The notes beneath the pieces were generated by a model. The model was not told the DNA's origin. It saw nothing but the letters and a program-made list of their open reading frames with translations, and did no database searches. Positions 24,494 through 33,735 of a DNA stretch of 64,000 bases are shown piece after piece. This stretch comes from Candidatus Thermodiscus eudorianus. Its GTDB lineage: Archaea > Thermoproteota > Thermoprotei_A > Sulfolobales > Acidilobaceae. The translations under genes and the position numbers were made by a program. Position 1 is the stretch's first letter. Every line of letters starts with the position of its first letter. Where the stretch lies: NCBI GenBank assembly GCA_015521085.1, contig WAOW01000001.1, forward strand, positions 1 through 64,000, written 5' to 3'.

Positions 24494-25556
24494 CGTGCTA
24501 GTCGTGGGCGCGGGTATCGTTGGCGTGTTCACAGCCTACAGGCTGGCCCGGGCTGGCTATGGCGTGTTGGTCGTGGAGAGGAGGGAGGAGGCTGGCTGGG
24601 GCGTCACCGCCAGGAACGCGGGAGTAATCCACGTGGTGCAGCTGCCTTTTAACAGCTTGAAGAGCAGGCTGTGCGTGGAGGGGAACCTCCTATACCAGAA
24701 GCTTGACAGGGAGCTGGGCCTGGGGATCAAGTGGACGCGCGCCTTCATAGCCTCTACAAGGGCCTGGAGCGCGTTAACGGCTAGAATAGTCGGATCAATA
24801 CTGAGGCGTAGACTCCCGAGCCATACAGTTAGGGTTGTGTCTGGCCGTGTGGTGAGGGAGTACGAGCCTCTTGCGAGCCGGAGCATAAAGACCGCCGTGA
24901 TGGTCGAGGGCTACGGGGTTGTGGACCCCGTCGCGCTGACCCAGAGGATAGCCGCGTTAGCTGGGGAGCAGGGCGCCGGGGTAATGTACTCTGCCCCCGT
25001 CTACGAGATCTCCCTCGTAGGCGAGGGGGTCGTAGTCGAGGCAGGCTCCAGCACTATAAGGGCACGGGCGCTGGTAAACGCCGCGGGCCTAGACGCCGAT
25101 ACAGTGGCCTCCCTCTACGGCGATACCTACGAGATCATACCAATCCGCGGGGTTATGACGATATACGACTCGGCCAAGCCTGAGAACATACTCGCATGGC
25201 TCAGGCTAGAGAGAAAGCGGGAGACGAAGGGCGGGGGCATAATACCGCACCCAAGGGGCGTTCTATTGGGTCCAAACTACGCGGGGGCCGCTGACAAGGG
25301 CGATTACAGGTATAGCGAAGCCGATGTCCGGGAGCTGAGGAATAGGTTCCAGCCACTGCTGGATGCAGGTCTTGAGGGGGACCCCGAGGTGTTAGTCGGC
25401 CTCAGGCCCACGGTGGCCTCTAGGGACTTCATAATAGAGTATAGTGGGAGGACTAGGAGGATCGTTAACCTCGTCGGGATAGAGTCGCCCGGCTTGACGG
25501 CGGCTCCAGCCATAGCCGAGACCGTCTACTCCATGGTTTCACGAGTCTTACCCTAG
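24474..25556 (+). CDS. FAD-dependent oxidoreductase, DAO family (GlpA/LhgO-like)
   Basis: This 360-residue flavoprotein has a dinucleotide-binding VVGAGIVGVFTAYRLARAG at 10-28, the ERREEAGWGVTARNAGVIH substrate/FAD segment, NAAGLDADTVASLYGD near 202, and the family C-terminus VGLRPTVASRDF / VGIESPGLTAAPAIA. The last two are close to L-2-hydroxyglutarate oxidase (LhgO) and glycerol-3-phosphate dehydrogenase. It begins inside the previous oxidase gene, so the two are coupled. The electron acceptor is unknown; membrane quinones are usual in this family. Confidence 0.8.
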   Translation: MAVDKHDVLVVGAGIVGVFTAYRLARAGYGVLVVERREEAGWGVTARNAGVIHVVQLPFNSLKSRLCVEGNLLYQKLDRELGLGIKWTRAFIASTRAWSALTARIVGSILRRRLPSHTVRVVSGRVVREYEPLASRSIKTAVMVEGYGVVDPVALTQRIAALAGEQGAGVMYSAPVYEISLVGEGVVVEAGSSTIRARALVNAAGLDADTVASLYGDTYEIIPIRGVMTIYDSAKPENILAWLRLERKRETKGGGIIPHPRGVLLGPNYAGAADKGDYRYSEADVRELRNRFQPLLDAGLEGDPEVLVGLRPTVASRDFIIEYSGRTRRIVNLVGIESPGLTAAPAIAETVYSMVSRVLP

Positions 25557-25600
25557 TAATACCCTCTAGGCCCACACTTCTAGGCCTGGGGTAGTAGGTT

Positions 25601-28600
25601 TTGACGCTCGACATCTACGCGATCGCCTTGACAGCCCTCCTAGCCCTTATACCAATACTGTTCTACGCGGCCGTGGTAGCCTATGGGAGGAGGGGCTACA
25701 AGCTCCTAGAAGGGATAGCGTTGTCGAGGACTCTCAAGCCCTTCTCCAGGAGGATCCTGGAGGGCATGGCTCGCAGGGGCAGGCTTGCATGGCCTACCGC
25801 GATCAGAGTCCTGGAGGCCTGGGGCGATGCCGGGCTAGCCCAGCTACTCCTCCCACACTCGTGCCCTGGGAGGGAGTGTATCGAGGGGCTGAGGAGGCTT
25901 GGCTACTACGAGTTGATCACGGCTTCCCATTCAAGGGGGTGTAGCGTCGACGAGAAGATCCTCGACGAAGCTATTGTGTTCCATGTGTTGTCAGGCCAGG
26001 AGAGCTATGCCGAGGCGGCGGGCTACCAGTCACCCAGACCCGGGGTCGCGGCCCTCTACTGTGGCGAAAACGTGGTAGAGGTATGGGATGGTGCTCGAAC
26101 ACTATCCTCAAGAAACCTACCAGCAGGAGCCCTGGAGAGGCTGAGGATCCACGTGTCCCCGCGGGCGGTCGAGGGCACGGTTAAGCCGGGGTTTCTAGCG
26201 AGCTGGGGATGCATGGAGGGCGATGAAGCCTCCGAGTACATTGGCATGGCGTACCCGGAGGTCCCGCCTAGCATAGCGGCCATATCATACCATCTAGGCA
26301 TAGAAGGGTCCAGGGCCGAGGTCGTGGCAAAGGCCTTCTCGGCCGCCGTCAAGATCCTAGAAGCCTCGGGTGCCCTGCCCTACACGGGGCTACCCTCCTG
26401 GATAACGACCCTTGTAGAAGACTCAGCCACGGCAGACTGCGGGATCGACCGTGGGACCATAGTGGTCACTGACAAGCCGAGGGCCAGGTGCCCCATCTGG
26501 CTCCCCAAGACTATAGAGGCAGGAGGCCCTATGCCGGAGGGCGTCGACTCACGGGCATGGGCCAGCATACTCTCACTAGCCTACAGGAGGGGAGACCACT
26601 CCTCGATAAGAGGAGAGTGGAGCTGGAGCAGGGACCTCGCCGAACTACTACCAAGCCTCCTACGAGACTCCCCAGACCCGCCTGTAGAGGGGGGCTTCCA
26701 GGTGAGGCCTGAGCACGTTGGCATGCTGAGGGCCACTAAATACAATGTAGTATATGATTGTATACGCCCGGTCAAGTACTGTGCCAGGGCAGCCGGGCTC
26801 AAGCCCCCTGCAGAGGTTCTCGTGAAGCCCAGGGTCCTCACTAAGTCACCCTTCCTAAGGGGGCCCATAGAACCGGTTAGAGCAGCCTATAGGGAGTGGG
26901 GCGGAGGACCGACCCTCTACATCGTGCCCAGCAGGATCATGGCCCGGGCCTCTTCGAATGCTCTAGGCCTGAAGCTGCTGGAGGGTCACCGGGACGTCGA
27001 TGAATGGATGGATTCCGGGCTTGACGCAGTAGCCTCCTGGGACGTAGTCCTTGGCATGCCGTGGTCTGTGAATGGGGCTCCCAGGGTTGTGCTGGTCTAC
27101 CCCGAGGCCTTCCCTGGGAAGCCAACTGGTATAGGCGAGGTCGTCGAGTGGGTGAGGAGTCTCTCCAGCCAGGTGTCGAGGCTCCTAGTCTCAAGGCTCG
27201 CGTACTACCAGGACGCCGAGCTAGTCGGTACCGGGGAGGTCGAGCCGGAGCCCACCGTCGAGATCCGGAGGGACTGGGTCGTGGAGGAGGCTCAGGCCGT
27301 GTTCTCCGAGTACTGGAGCGGCTACAGGCTGAGGCCCTACCAGGAGACTACCATAGCTGCGGTAGTCGAGATGACTGCCTCCAGGCCGGGCCAGCCAGTG
27401 TTCACGATACTGCCGACGGGTAGCGGTAAGAGCGCGATATTCCAGGTGGCCGGGATGCTCTCCAAGAGGCTCGGCTATGGGGGTTACGTGCTAGTCGTAT
27501 CCCCGCTCAGGGCACTCATGAGGGATCAGGTGGACAACGCTAGGAGGAGGGGGTTCACAGCTGAGAGGATAGACGCGTCGGTTACTGGTAAGAGGAAGAA
27601 GCTGGTGGTCACGGCTGCTAGGATGGGTGCATTGGATCTCTTATACGTTACGCCGGAGAGGTTCATGGACGAGGAGTTCGCTAAGCTACTCGCCGAGGCG
27701 CCCCCGGCTCTAGTGGTCTTGGACGAGGCCCACACGCTGGCCAGATGGGGTCCCTCCTTCAGGCCCTCTTACCTGCACGCGGCTAAGATGCTGGCGGATC
27801 TCCGTGAGACTGAGGGCTGGCCTCCCATTGCCTTATTCACTGCTACAGCACCGCCGGACGTTGTCGAGAGCGCGCTTGCCAGTATAGGGTCGCGGCCGGG
27901 CGCGACGATACCCATTAACTTATCGGGGGACGAGGGCGGGGGCTTTAGCTTCCCCGAGGAGGGAGCCCTGGTATTTAGAGGACCTGTCGTGAGGCCGGAG
28001 CTGGTATTCGATGTGAAACCCGCCCCTGGTGATATCGAGAGGGTTGACCTGGCCGGTAGGACTGTCAAGGAGCTGGCGAAGTGGGCTAGTGGAGTGGATA
28101 AGCGGTGGATCGGCATTGTATACACGGGGTTTGTGAAGAGGACCCGTAAGGAGTGGGAGAACGCCGATTACCTGGCAGAGCTGCTATCGGCGAAGACTGG
28201 TCTCAAGACGATCAGCTATCACGGCCAGCTCTCGTCCCGCGAGAGGAGGCTCCGAGAGAATAGGATCTATGAGGCTAGCGTGGCCGGGGACCCCCTGGTC
28301 GTGGTGGCTACCAAGGCCTTTGGGATGGGCGTCGATATACCGAATATCCGCTGGGTCCTGCACTTCACCTCCAGCGATAGTATAGAGGACTACTACCAGG
28401 AGGCTGGTAGGGCTGGTAGGGATGGCAGGGAGGCGAGGATAGTAGCGTTATACAACCCGGCGGACTTCGACGAGAGAATCAGGATGGCGAGGGCCCAGAG
28501 GACCACTCCATCGGCCGTGGCATCAGCTTACAACACACTCCTAATGCTGTGGAGGAGGATACGGGAGGAGGCCGGGGGGAGCCCCACGCTCGTGATCCCA

Positions 28601-29557
28601 ACGCCACTCATACATCCCGACCCGTTGAGCGTCAAGTCGATTAGCATGCTCCAGAGGCTCGGCTACCTGGACTACTGGGTAGTGAGGGTCCCTCTAGCCG
28701 CCTACAGGTTCAAGAGGGGCGAGGACCCGGCCTACTACCTCCCATGGTATATGCATCTAGGCCGCGGGGTTGTTATCGGGCCGGAGGAGAAGCTCAGCGG
28801 TGTGGCGGAGAGGGTCCCTCTCAGATACTATAGGTGTCCCTCGCTGGCAGGCGGGTTCAGGCCCTTCAAGATAATCGCTGGAAACCTCACCGTCTCGGCT
28901 GGGGACTGCGGGGAGCTACTCGACATGGGCGAGGGCAGGGGGTATAACGTGGTTGTGGCCAACCTGTCCCTCGACCGCGACCACGAGCCCATAGAGTACT
29001 TCCCGGCCAACGAGTACAGGATGCTCGTATCCGGTATGTGGCAGGACGAGGAGAAGGTGGAGGCGCTCCACAACCTGATGGAGAGGGCCGTGGAGGCCTC
29101 TAGGAAGTACCCTGGCATGGTGAACGAGGTCATACGCAGGGGTCTAGAAGAATACTTCTCGAAGCCCCTACTCCTACCGGCCAAGGAGCCCCCGCCAGGG
29201 CTACTGGGGGCCAGGGAAGCCTGTCCAACCCTGCAGGAGTGCATCGACAATATAGTAGATGCTATGGACCTCGCGGTGGAGTGGATCGGGGATAGGGGAG
29301 TCACTCTAGCGGTCCAGGGCGAGGAGTGGGTCCCGTTAATACTCAGGCGGTACACGGCGAAGACCGGTAGACCCTTCCATGGGAGAACTAAGGGGGCCTA
29401 CAACAGGGTGGTCTCGGCCTCTAGGAGGGGCTGGATGCACTTGATGGACTATGGATTCATAATAGCGGTGGTTAGGGGCGTTGGTAAGCCGAGCGTGCTG
29501 ATAGACAGGCTCAAGGGTTACCCCTATGCGGCCCTCTTCATATACAATAAGGCCTAG
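25601..29557 (+). CDS. Giant RecQ-like superfamily 2 helicase with N-terminal membrane anchor
   Basis: The protein has 1318 residues, far longer than ordinary RecQ. Residues 5-29 form one strong membrane helix followed by basic residues (YGRRGYK), so the rest should be cytosolic. Residues 30-570 match nothing I know. The helicase core runs from about 580 to 960: TILPTGSGKSAIFQ at about 602-615, VSPLRALMRDQ, VLDEAHTLARWGPSFRPSY near 706 (RecQ-type motif II), TATAPP, FGMGVDIPNIRWVLHF near 907 and YYQEAGRAGRDG near 932. No clear RQC zinc cluster follows; the last 350 residues are novel. The start is a TTG at 25601. Its end overlaps a PadR regulator gene by four bases. Roles in repair or defence are both possible. 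Confidence 0.82.
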   Translation: MTLDIYAIALTALLALIPILFYAAVVAYGRRGYKLLEGIALSRTLKPFSRRILEGMARRGRLAWPTAIRVLEAWGDAGLAQLLLPHSCPGRECIEGLRRLGYYELITASHSRGCSVDEKILDEAIVFHVLSGQESYAEAAGYQSPRPGVAALYCGENVVEVWDGARTLSSRNLPAGALERLRIHVSPRAVEGTVKPGFLASWGCMEGDEASEYIGMAYPEVPPSIAAISYHLGIEGSRAEVVAKAFSAAVKILEASGALPYTGLPSWITTLVEDSATADCGIDRGTIVVTDKPRARCPIWLPKTIEAGGPMPEGVDSRAWASILSLAYRRGDHSSIRGEWSWSRDLAELLPSLLRDSPDPPVEGGFQVRPEHVGMLRATKYNVVYDCIRPVKYCARAAGLKPPAEVLVKPRVLTKSPFLRGPIEPVRAAYREWGGGPTLYIVPSRIMARASSNALGLKLLEGHRDVDEWMDSGLDAVASWDVVLGMPWSVNGAPRVVLVYPEAFPGKPTGIGEVVEWVRSLSSQVSRLLVSRLAYYQDAELVGTGEVEPEPTVEIRRDWVVEEAQAVFSEYWSGYRLRPYQETTIAAVVEMTASRPGQPVFTILPTGSGKSAIFQVAGMLSKRLGYGGYVLVVSPLRALMRDQVDNARRRGFTAERIDASVTGKRKKLVVTAARMGALDLLYVTPERFMDEEFAKLLAEAPPALVVLDEAHTLARWGPSFRPSYLHAAKMLADLRETEGWPPIALFTATAPPDVVESALASIGSRPGATIPINLSGDEGGGFSFPEEGALVFRGPVVRPELVFDVKPAPGDIERVDLAGRTVKELAKWASGVDKRWIGIVYTGFVKRTRKEWENADYLAELLSAKTGLKTISYHGQLSSRERRLRENRIYEASVAGDPLVVVATKAFGMGVDIPNIRWVLHFTSSDSIEDYYQEAGRAGRDGREARIVALYNPADFDERIRMARAQRTTPSAVASAYNTLLMLWRRIREEAGGSPTLVIPTPLIHPDPLSVKSISMLQRLGYLDYWVVRVPLAAYRFKRGEDPAYYLPWYMHLGRGVVIGPEEKLSGVAERVPLRYYRCPSLAGGFRPFKIIAGNLTVSAGDCGELLDMGEGRGYNVVVANLSLDRDHEPIEYFPANEYRMLVSGMWQDEEKVEALHNLMERAVEASRKYPGMVNEVIRRGLEEYFSKPLLLPAKEPPPGLLGAREACPTLQECIDNIVDAMDLAVEWIGDRGVTLAVQGEEWVPLILRRYTAKTGRPFHGRTKGAYNRVVSASRRGWMHLMDYGFIIAVVRGVGKPSVLIDRLKGYPYAALFIYNKA

Positions 29558-30024
29558 AGGCTGCACCTATCCTCTAACACTACGCCCAGCTTGCTGTAGC
29601 CCTCTCTGATGGCCTCGCATATCTCCCTGTACTCGTCTTCTAGGCCGTGCTTCTTAAGGGCGACGACGCCCTCCACTATATAGAAGATTAATATGTCGAA
29701 TTTCGTCTGGGCCTTCTCCTTGATTATCCTAGCAGCCTCCTCGACGCCCTTACGGGTCAGCTTGTACATTATCCGTTTACCACCCCTTACATTGGACACC
29801 TCGACCCCGGCAACCGTTATCAAGCCCTCCTCCCTCAACTGTTCGAGCAGCGGATATAGCGTGCCCGCGGCCGGCTTCCACCGGTTCCTGGTTATCTCCT
29901 TTATCCTCCTCATGATTTCGTATCCATGCATCGGGCCGTCGAGGAGTATCCTTAGGACTAGGTTTCTCAGGGTCTCCCTATAGGTGCTGGAGGCCTTCCT
30001 GAGCGCCTGTACCCTACTCGTCAA
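29554..30024 (-). CDS. PadR-family transcriptional regulator
   Basis: The 156-residue product has the PadR winged helix (LVLRILLDGPMHGYEIMRRI, AAGTLYPLLEQLREEGLI, KLTRKG) followed by a C-terminal helical dimerisation region. The TTG at 30024 lies right at the predicted transcription start downstream of the TATATGATTCGATATA element, so the message is probably leaderless and perhaps self-regulated. It converges with the helicase gene, so it need not be its regulator. The ligand is unknown. Confidence 0.85.
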   Translation of the reverse strand: MTSRVQALRKASSTYRETLRNLVLRILLDGPMHGYEIMRRIKEITRNRWKPAAGTLYPLLEQLREEGLITVAGVEVSNVRGGKRIMYKLTRKGVEEAARIIKEKAQTKFDILIFYIVEGVVALKKHGLEDEYREICEAIREGYSKLGVVLEDRCSL

Positions 30025-30038
30025 TCCACCCTACCTAC

Positions 30039-30057
30039 GTATATGATTCGATATAAC
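30039..30057. promoter_or_regulatory. Imperfect palindrome, likely PadR promoter/operator
   Basis: GTATATGATTCGATATAAC has TATAT and ATATA half-sites around a six-base core and lies 15-33 bases before the TTG of the PadR gene. It can act as TATA box and operator at once, the common arrangement for self-repressing archaeal regulators. A second AT box (GATATATCTTTAT) follows at 30064-30076. Nothing coding is seen in 30025-30214. Confidence 0.4.
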
Positions 30058-30214
30058 AGGGCGTGATATATCTTTATGCAACTAATGGGGGCTCCTAGAC
30101 TGGCGTCCATCCCCATCCGCCTCCGACGGCGTCGGCAATACCAGCCCTCTTCACAACCCCCACTTACAACCTAACCTATACCTCTAGAGGATATTTAGAC
30201 TCGGCCCTTAGGCG

Positions 30215-31300
30215 TTAGAGGAGGTCAGACACGCCGACCTCCGAGGCCTCAACAGTTAGAGCCGCTTCCAAGGCCTCATAGGCCCCCCTACACTTGGGCA
30301 CAACCACCCTCCCTATGCTACCAGCCTTGTAGAGTAGCACTATCGAGGGTCCCCCAGGAGTCTCGTAGAGTAGCCCGCCCACATCCTCGTGGGACGAGTG
30401 AACGGCATAGAGTAGACTTGCCCCCTCCTCGGCTACAGCTAGGCATGGATACCTGCACCTGCCCGTGCTCGACGATCTGATGTAGAGGATCGTCCATGAC
30501 CCCCTCTCAGCGACCTCGTATGTCACAGGTACGGTGATCCTTTCTACAAGCTCTGGCAACGGCTTCCCGGGGCTGCCCCTGGAGGCTCTCAGTAGCCAGG
30601 AGAGCTCTCCGGCCATTATAGAGGATAGGAGTGACGCGTCGCCACGTATAGAGCCCGGGCCAATTGTTAACCCTGCATGGTATGATGCCGCCAGCAAGGG
30701 CCACACCCTGATATCGGCGATCGACTCTAAGGCTACGTGGAGTAGCCTTGAGTGGAGTATCTCTGGATCGCCTGGTATAGCCTTCCTAAGGCCCTCTATG
30801 AGCTTCACCTGCTCGTCCAGCCGCTGCACGCCGTAGTATACGTCGGGATCCCTCTTCGAGACGGGATCGGTTGCGGCGTCTAACAGGATCTCGTAGAGCC
30901 TAGCCGCTAGCGGCGCCAGCTTACAGTATATCCTGGCTAGTGCCCGGCTGGTATTGTGCAGCGTTGCCATCCATTCTATGCATCTCTCAGAGGGCCTGTA
31001 GTTGTTGATGGTAACGAGGCTACGGGTTACAGCGCCATTATACCTCTTCCTCAGCATGTCGGAGGCTATGTTATAGGTCTTCACTAGGGCGACGCAAGGA
31101 TTCCCCTCCCTGACGACACGCCCCTCCGAGGATATGATGTACTCCCCGTCGCCTATCTTGAGGTGCACGCCCGTAGTGGGGCCCGTCAGCTTCGCCCCGC
31201 CAGCCTCCAGATCTACCTCTCCCGTGGAGGCGTTGTGCCGGGCGTGTAGCCCGTACTTTATCGATGCAAGTAGCAGGTCACTGTCACTACACTCAAGCAA
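30215..31300 (-). CDS. Hypothetical protein, 361 residues
   Basis: This is a soluble protein without signal peptide or membrane helix. The N-terminal third is beta-rich (HLKIGDGEYIISSEGRVV), the middle is helical (LAPLAARLYEILLDAATDP) and the end is again alpha/beta (GPSIVLLYKAGSIGRVVV). No motif is recognised. It starts at a TTG at 31300, about 45 bases from an AT element it shares with the divergent diphthine synthase gene. Codon use looks like that of its neighbours, so this is a real resident gene. Confidence 0.6.
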   Translation of the reverse strand: MLECSDSDLLLASIKYGLHARHNASTGEVDLEAGGAKLTGPTTGVHLKIGDGEYIISSEGRVVREGNPCVALVKTYNIASDMLRKRYNGAVTRSLVTINNYRPSERCIEWMATLHNTSRALARIYCKLAPLAARLYEILLDAATDPVSKRDPDVYYGVQRLDEQVKLIEGLRKAIPGDPEILHSRLLHVALESIADIRVWPLLAASYHAGLTIGPGSIRGDASLLSSIMAGELSWLLRASRGSPGKPLPELVERITVPVTYEVAERGSWTILYIRSSSTGRCRYPCLAVAEEGASLLYAVHSSHEDVGGLLYETPGGPSIVLLYKAGSIGRVVVPKCRGAYEALEAALTVEASEVGVSDLL

Positions 31301-31341
31301 CCTATCCCTGCCTCGGGTTAGTTATTACTTGCCGGGCGGCA

Positions 31342-31350
31342 GTTTAAATC
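31342..31350. promoter_or_regulatory. Bidirectional TATA-like element between dphB and the orphan gene
   Basis: GTTTAAATC, containing the palindrome TTTAAA, sits 21 bases before the ATG of dphB at 31369, the spacing expected for a leaderless transcript. On the other strand it is about 42 bases before the TTG at 31300. Confidence 0.45.
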
Positions 31351-31368
31351 CAGGGGGTTGCCCGGGGG

Positions 31369-32208
31369 ATGGCGCTTATATTGGCGGGTGGGGGTCTAGG
31401 CCCTGGCTACCAGGGCAGGATCCTGGAGGGGGTATTGGCTAGGGCTGACGTCGTGTTCGTTGAGACGTACACGGTGCCCGGTAGCGGCTGGCTGGTGGAG
31501 TATGCTAGGGGGCTGGCTGGTGATAGGGTGTTTGAGGCGACGCGTAGCCAGTTGGAGGAGCTGGCCTCCAGAGTCATAGAGAGGGCTAGGAGAGAGTTGG
31601 TCGTGGTCCTGGTGCCGGGGGACCCTCTGGTTGCGACGACGCATAGGAGCCTCATAGCGATGGCCTCAACCGAGAACGTGGAGTTCAGGGTGATACCCGG
31701 CGTCTCCGGCGTCTGCGCCGCTATGTCCTTAAGCCTCCTGGACTTCTACAAGTTCGGGAGGACCATAACGGTGCCCGGCCCCTGGAGAGGGGTCAAGGCC
31801 TACAGCATACTAGACTACATATACTCTAACGCGTGCATAGGCCTACACACGCTCGCCCTCCTAGACATATCGCCCGGCGGCGCGCAACTAGACCCTGCTA
31901 GTGCAGCCCGCATCTTAACGGGATTAGAGGGCGATATGGGGGAGAAGCTAGTCGCCCGTGCATCGGTTATAGTGGTCGAGAGGGCTGGCCTCGACAGCGA
32001 GAGGATCACCGTCTACGAGTCTCTTGCGGAGCTAGCGGGGGAGGACGGGGATTGGAGGGAGCCAGCCAGCATAGTCATACCCGGGTCGCCCTCCCCCATA
32101 GAAGCCGAGCACGTCGCGCAGGCATACGGTAGGGTATTGAGGGGCATAGACAAGGATTCAGCTTGTTCTGCCAGAGAAGCCCTCTATCGGTTTCTTGATA
32201 ACGGTTAG
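31369..32208 (+). CDS. dphB: Diphthine synthase
   Basis: This 279-residue SAM-dependent methyltransferase of the tetrapyrrole-methylase fold methylates the modified histidine of elongation factor 2 in diphthamide synthesis. Visible hallmarks are the GGGLGPGY opening, the VFVETYTVP segment, VLVPGDPLVATTHRSL near 85, IPGVSGVCAA and the proline-containing TVPGPWRG block. The length is normal. The ATG lies at the predicted transcription start. The last 51 bases overlap the end of the convergent DUF371 gene. Confidence 0.93.
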   Translation: MALILAGGGLGPGYQGRILEGVLARADVVFVETYTVPGSGWLVEYARGLAGDRVFEATRSQLEELASRVIERARRELVVVLVPGDPLVATTHRSLIAMASTENVEFRVIPGVSGVCAAMSLSLLDFYKFGRTITVPGPWRGVKAYSILDYIYSNACIGLHTLALLDISPGGAQLDPASAARILTGLEGDMGEKLVARASVIVVERAGLDSERITVYESLAELAGEDGDWREPASIVIPGSPSPIEAEHVAQAYGRVLRGIDKDSACSAREALYRFLDNG

Positions 32209-32667
32209 GTACGCCTCCAACCTGTCTCCCCGTGCTAGCGCCCGGACCAGGTCGCGTCTCAGGTCCCTAGCAGATTTACTGGCCCTGACCATCAAGGTCC
32301 TCCCATCGACATAGGTGCTTTTCCTAACTATCATACGAATCCCGTCTTCGAAGCTGAGGCCGGGATGCCCGGACCCCACTATAGAGTCGCAGACTTCCTC
32401 CCTGGCGCTACACAATACTAGGACTATGATAGACTCGGGATCGCGGGCCCGCGCCTTGAACCACCCCGGCAGGTCTCCCACGGCCAGCTCGCTCCGCACC
32501 CCGACTATACAGTCGCCTCTGGGTGTCAGGTGGCTTTCACGGGTCAGTTCCAGGGTCGTCTTGTGGAGCGCCTTGACGTTCTCGTGGCCCCATGCGGTGA
32601 AGACTATCCACTTGCCCTCTATCTCCCTCACGCTAACCACCTCTACGAGCCACTCGGGCGTCGACAA
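32158..32667 (-). CDS. DUF371 protein
   Basis: This 169-residue archaeal protein is of the DUF371 family (PF04027). The family's core is plain: AWGHENVKALHKTTLELTRE, then SHLTPRGDCIVGVRS, and a later GHPGLSFEDGIRMIVRKS. No function is established. Its start lies inside the 3' end of the trm5 gene (35-base overlap), so the two are translationally coupled. Its own 3' end runs 51 bases antisense into dphB. The link with a tRNA methyltransferase hints at a role around RNA, which is inference only. Confidence 0.85.
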   Translation of the reverse strand: MSTPEWLVEVVSVREIEGKWIVFTAWGHENVKALHKTTLELTRESHLTPRGDCIVGVRSELAVGDLPGWFKARARDPESIIVLVLCSAREEVCDSIVGSGHPGLSFEDGIRMIVRKSTYVDGRTLMVRASKSARDLRRDLVRALARGDRLEAYLTVIKKPIEGFSGRTS

Positions 32668-33658
32668 CGTATATTGCGTGTCCGGGACTATAGTCTAGGA
32701 CCCTCTTCACGTTGACGATATAGGCTGTGCAGCCGTGCTTGGCCATCGTATCCTCTATAATCCTCCTTGCCCCGCTCTCGTCGCCAGAGATCACGTATAC
32801 GTGGATAACCCCACCGTTCCTAACTAGTTTGCATGCGGCGTCGAGGAACTCTACACTCGACTTGGGCAGGTTCATTATCACGCGGTCGAAGACGCCCCTG
32901 AGTATACCTGGTAGGCTTCTAGCGTCTGCGTTTATGTAGACGACCGTGCCCTTGAGCCTGCTCTTGTTCAGCTTGAGCGACTCGGCCGCCAGCTCCAAGG
33001 CGTCAATGTTTAGGTCGACTCCAACTGTCAAGGCGCGGCGCGCCGTGGCTATGTGTAGCGGGAAGCCGCCTATCCCCGTGAACATGTCCAGGACCATCTC
33101 TCCGTCCTCAACTAGCTGGGCCACTCTGTGATGCTCGGAGGCTAGACGCGGGTTGTAGTAGGCCTTGCTTATATCGACGTAGAACCTAACCCCATACTCC
33201 TTCACTATAGTCCTGGTCACGCGATCCCCGGCAAGGTGTACTAGGCCCGCGACTCTTTCAAGCCCCACAGTCTCCCTCTTGAGCCACACAGACCTTATGC
33301 GCGGATTCACGGCTAGCAACTCCTCCGCGGCCTTCCTATACTCCTCATAGGGTACTCCATGGGTCTGGCTAAACACGGCTATGTCTCCAACTTGCCTGAA
33401 GCTCTTGATGGCTGATGACAGCCTCTTAACTCTCCTTACAGTCTCGAACTCTCCCGTGCAGGGACTAGCCTCGACTCCGGACTCCCTAAGCCTCTCCACG
33501 GCCTCGACGGGCTCCACCACTGGCAGGGCTATCGTGGAGCCGCCTCTCTTCATCTTCAGCTCCTCATTGTAGAGCCCCAGCTTCTTCAGCAGCCTCCTCG
33601 CCTCCTCTGCCTGCCTCGGCGGCACCTTTACGCAGGGGGATTTCGACTCCAGCTCCAT
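32633..33658 (-). CDS. trm5: tRNA (guanine37-N1)-methyltransferase Trm5
   Basis: This 341-residue class I SAM methyltransferase makes m1G37 beside the anticodon. The N-terminal domain is followed by the KRETVGLERVAGLVHLAG strand region, VRFYVDISKAYYNPRLASEH, the SAM motif VLDMFTGIGGFPLHIA near residue 200 and the catalytic NLPKSS motif near 270. The length fits archaeal Trm5. It is the first gene of a two-gene unit with DUF371. A 77-base gap separates it from the divergent NAD kinase. Confidence 0.92.
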   Translation of the reverse strand: MELESKSPCVKVPPRQAEEARRLLKKLGLYNEELKMKRGGSTIALPVVEPVEAVERLRESGVEASPCTGEFETVRRVKRLSSAIKSFRQVGDIAVFSQTHGVPYEEYRKAAEELLAVNPRIRSVWLKRETVGLERVAGLVHLAGDRVTRTIVKEYGVRFYVDISKAYYNPRLASEHHRVAQLVEDGEMVLDMFTGIGGFPLHIATARRALTVGVDLNIDALELAAESLKLNKSRLKGTVVYINADARSLPGILRGVFDRVIMNLPKSSVEFLDAACKLVRNGGVIHVYVISGDESGARRIIEDTMAKHGCTAYIVNVKRVLDYSPGHAIYVVDARVARRGG

Positions 33659-33735
33659 CTCCCAGCGCTATTACCTGGCTTGGTGGAGGAATTATTAGCT
33701 AGGGCGACGCCTCTGTTACATCCTGGGAAAGCCTC

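Noticed and set aside
30025-30214. Small gene between PadR and the orphan gene
   Set aside because: Stops in all frames or no start with plausible composition; only promoter-like AT boxes are seen.
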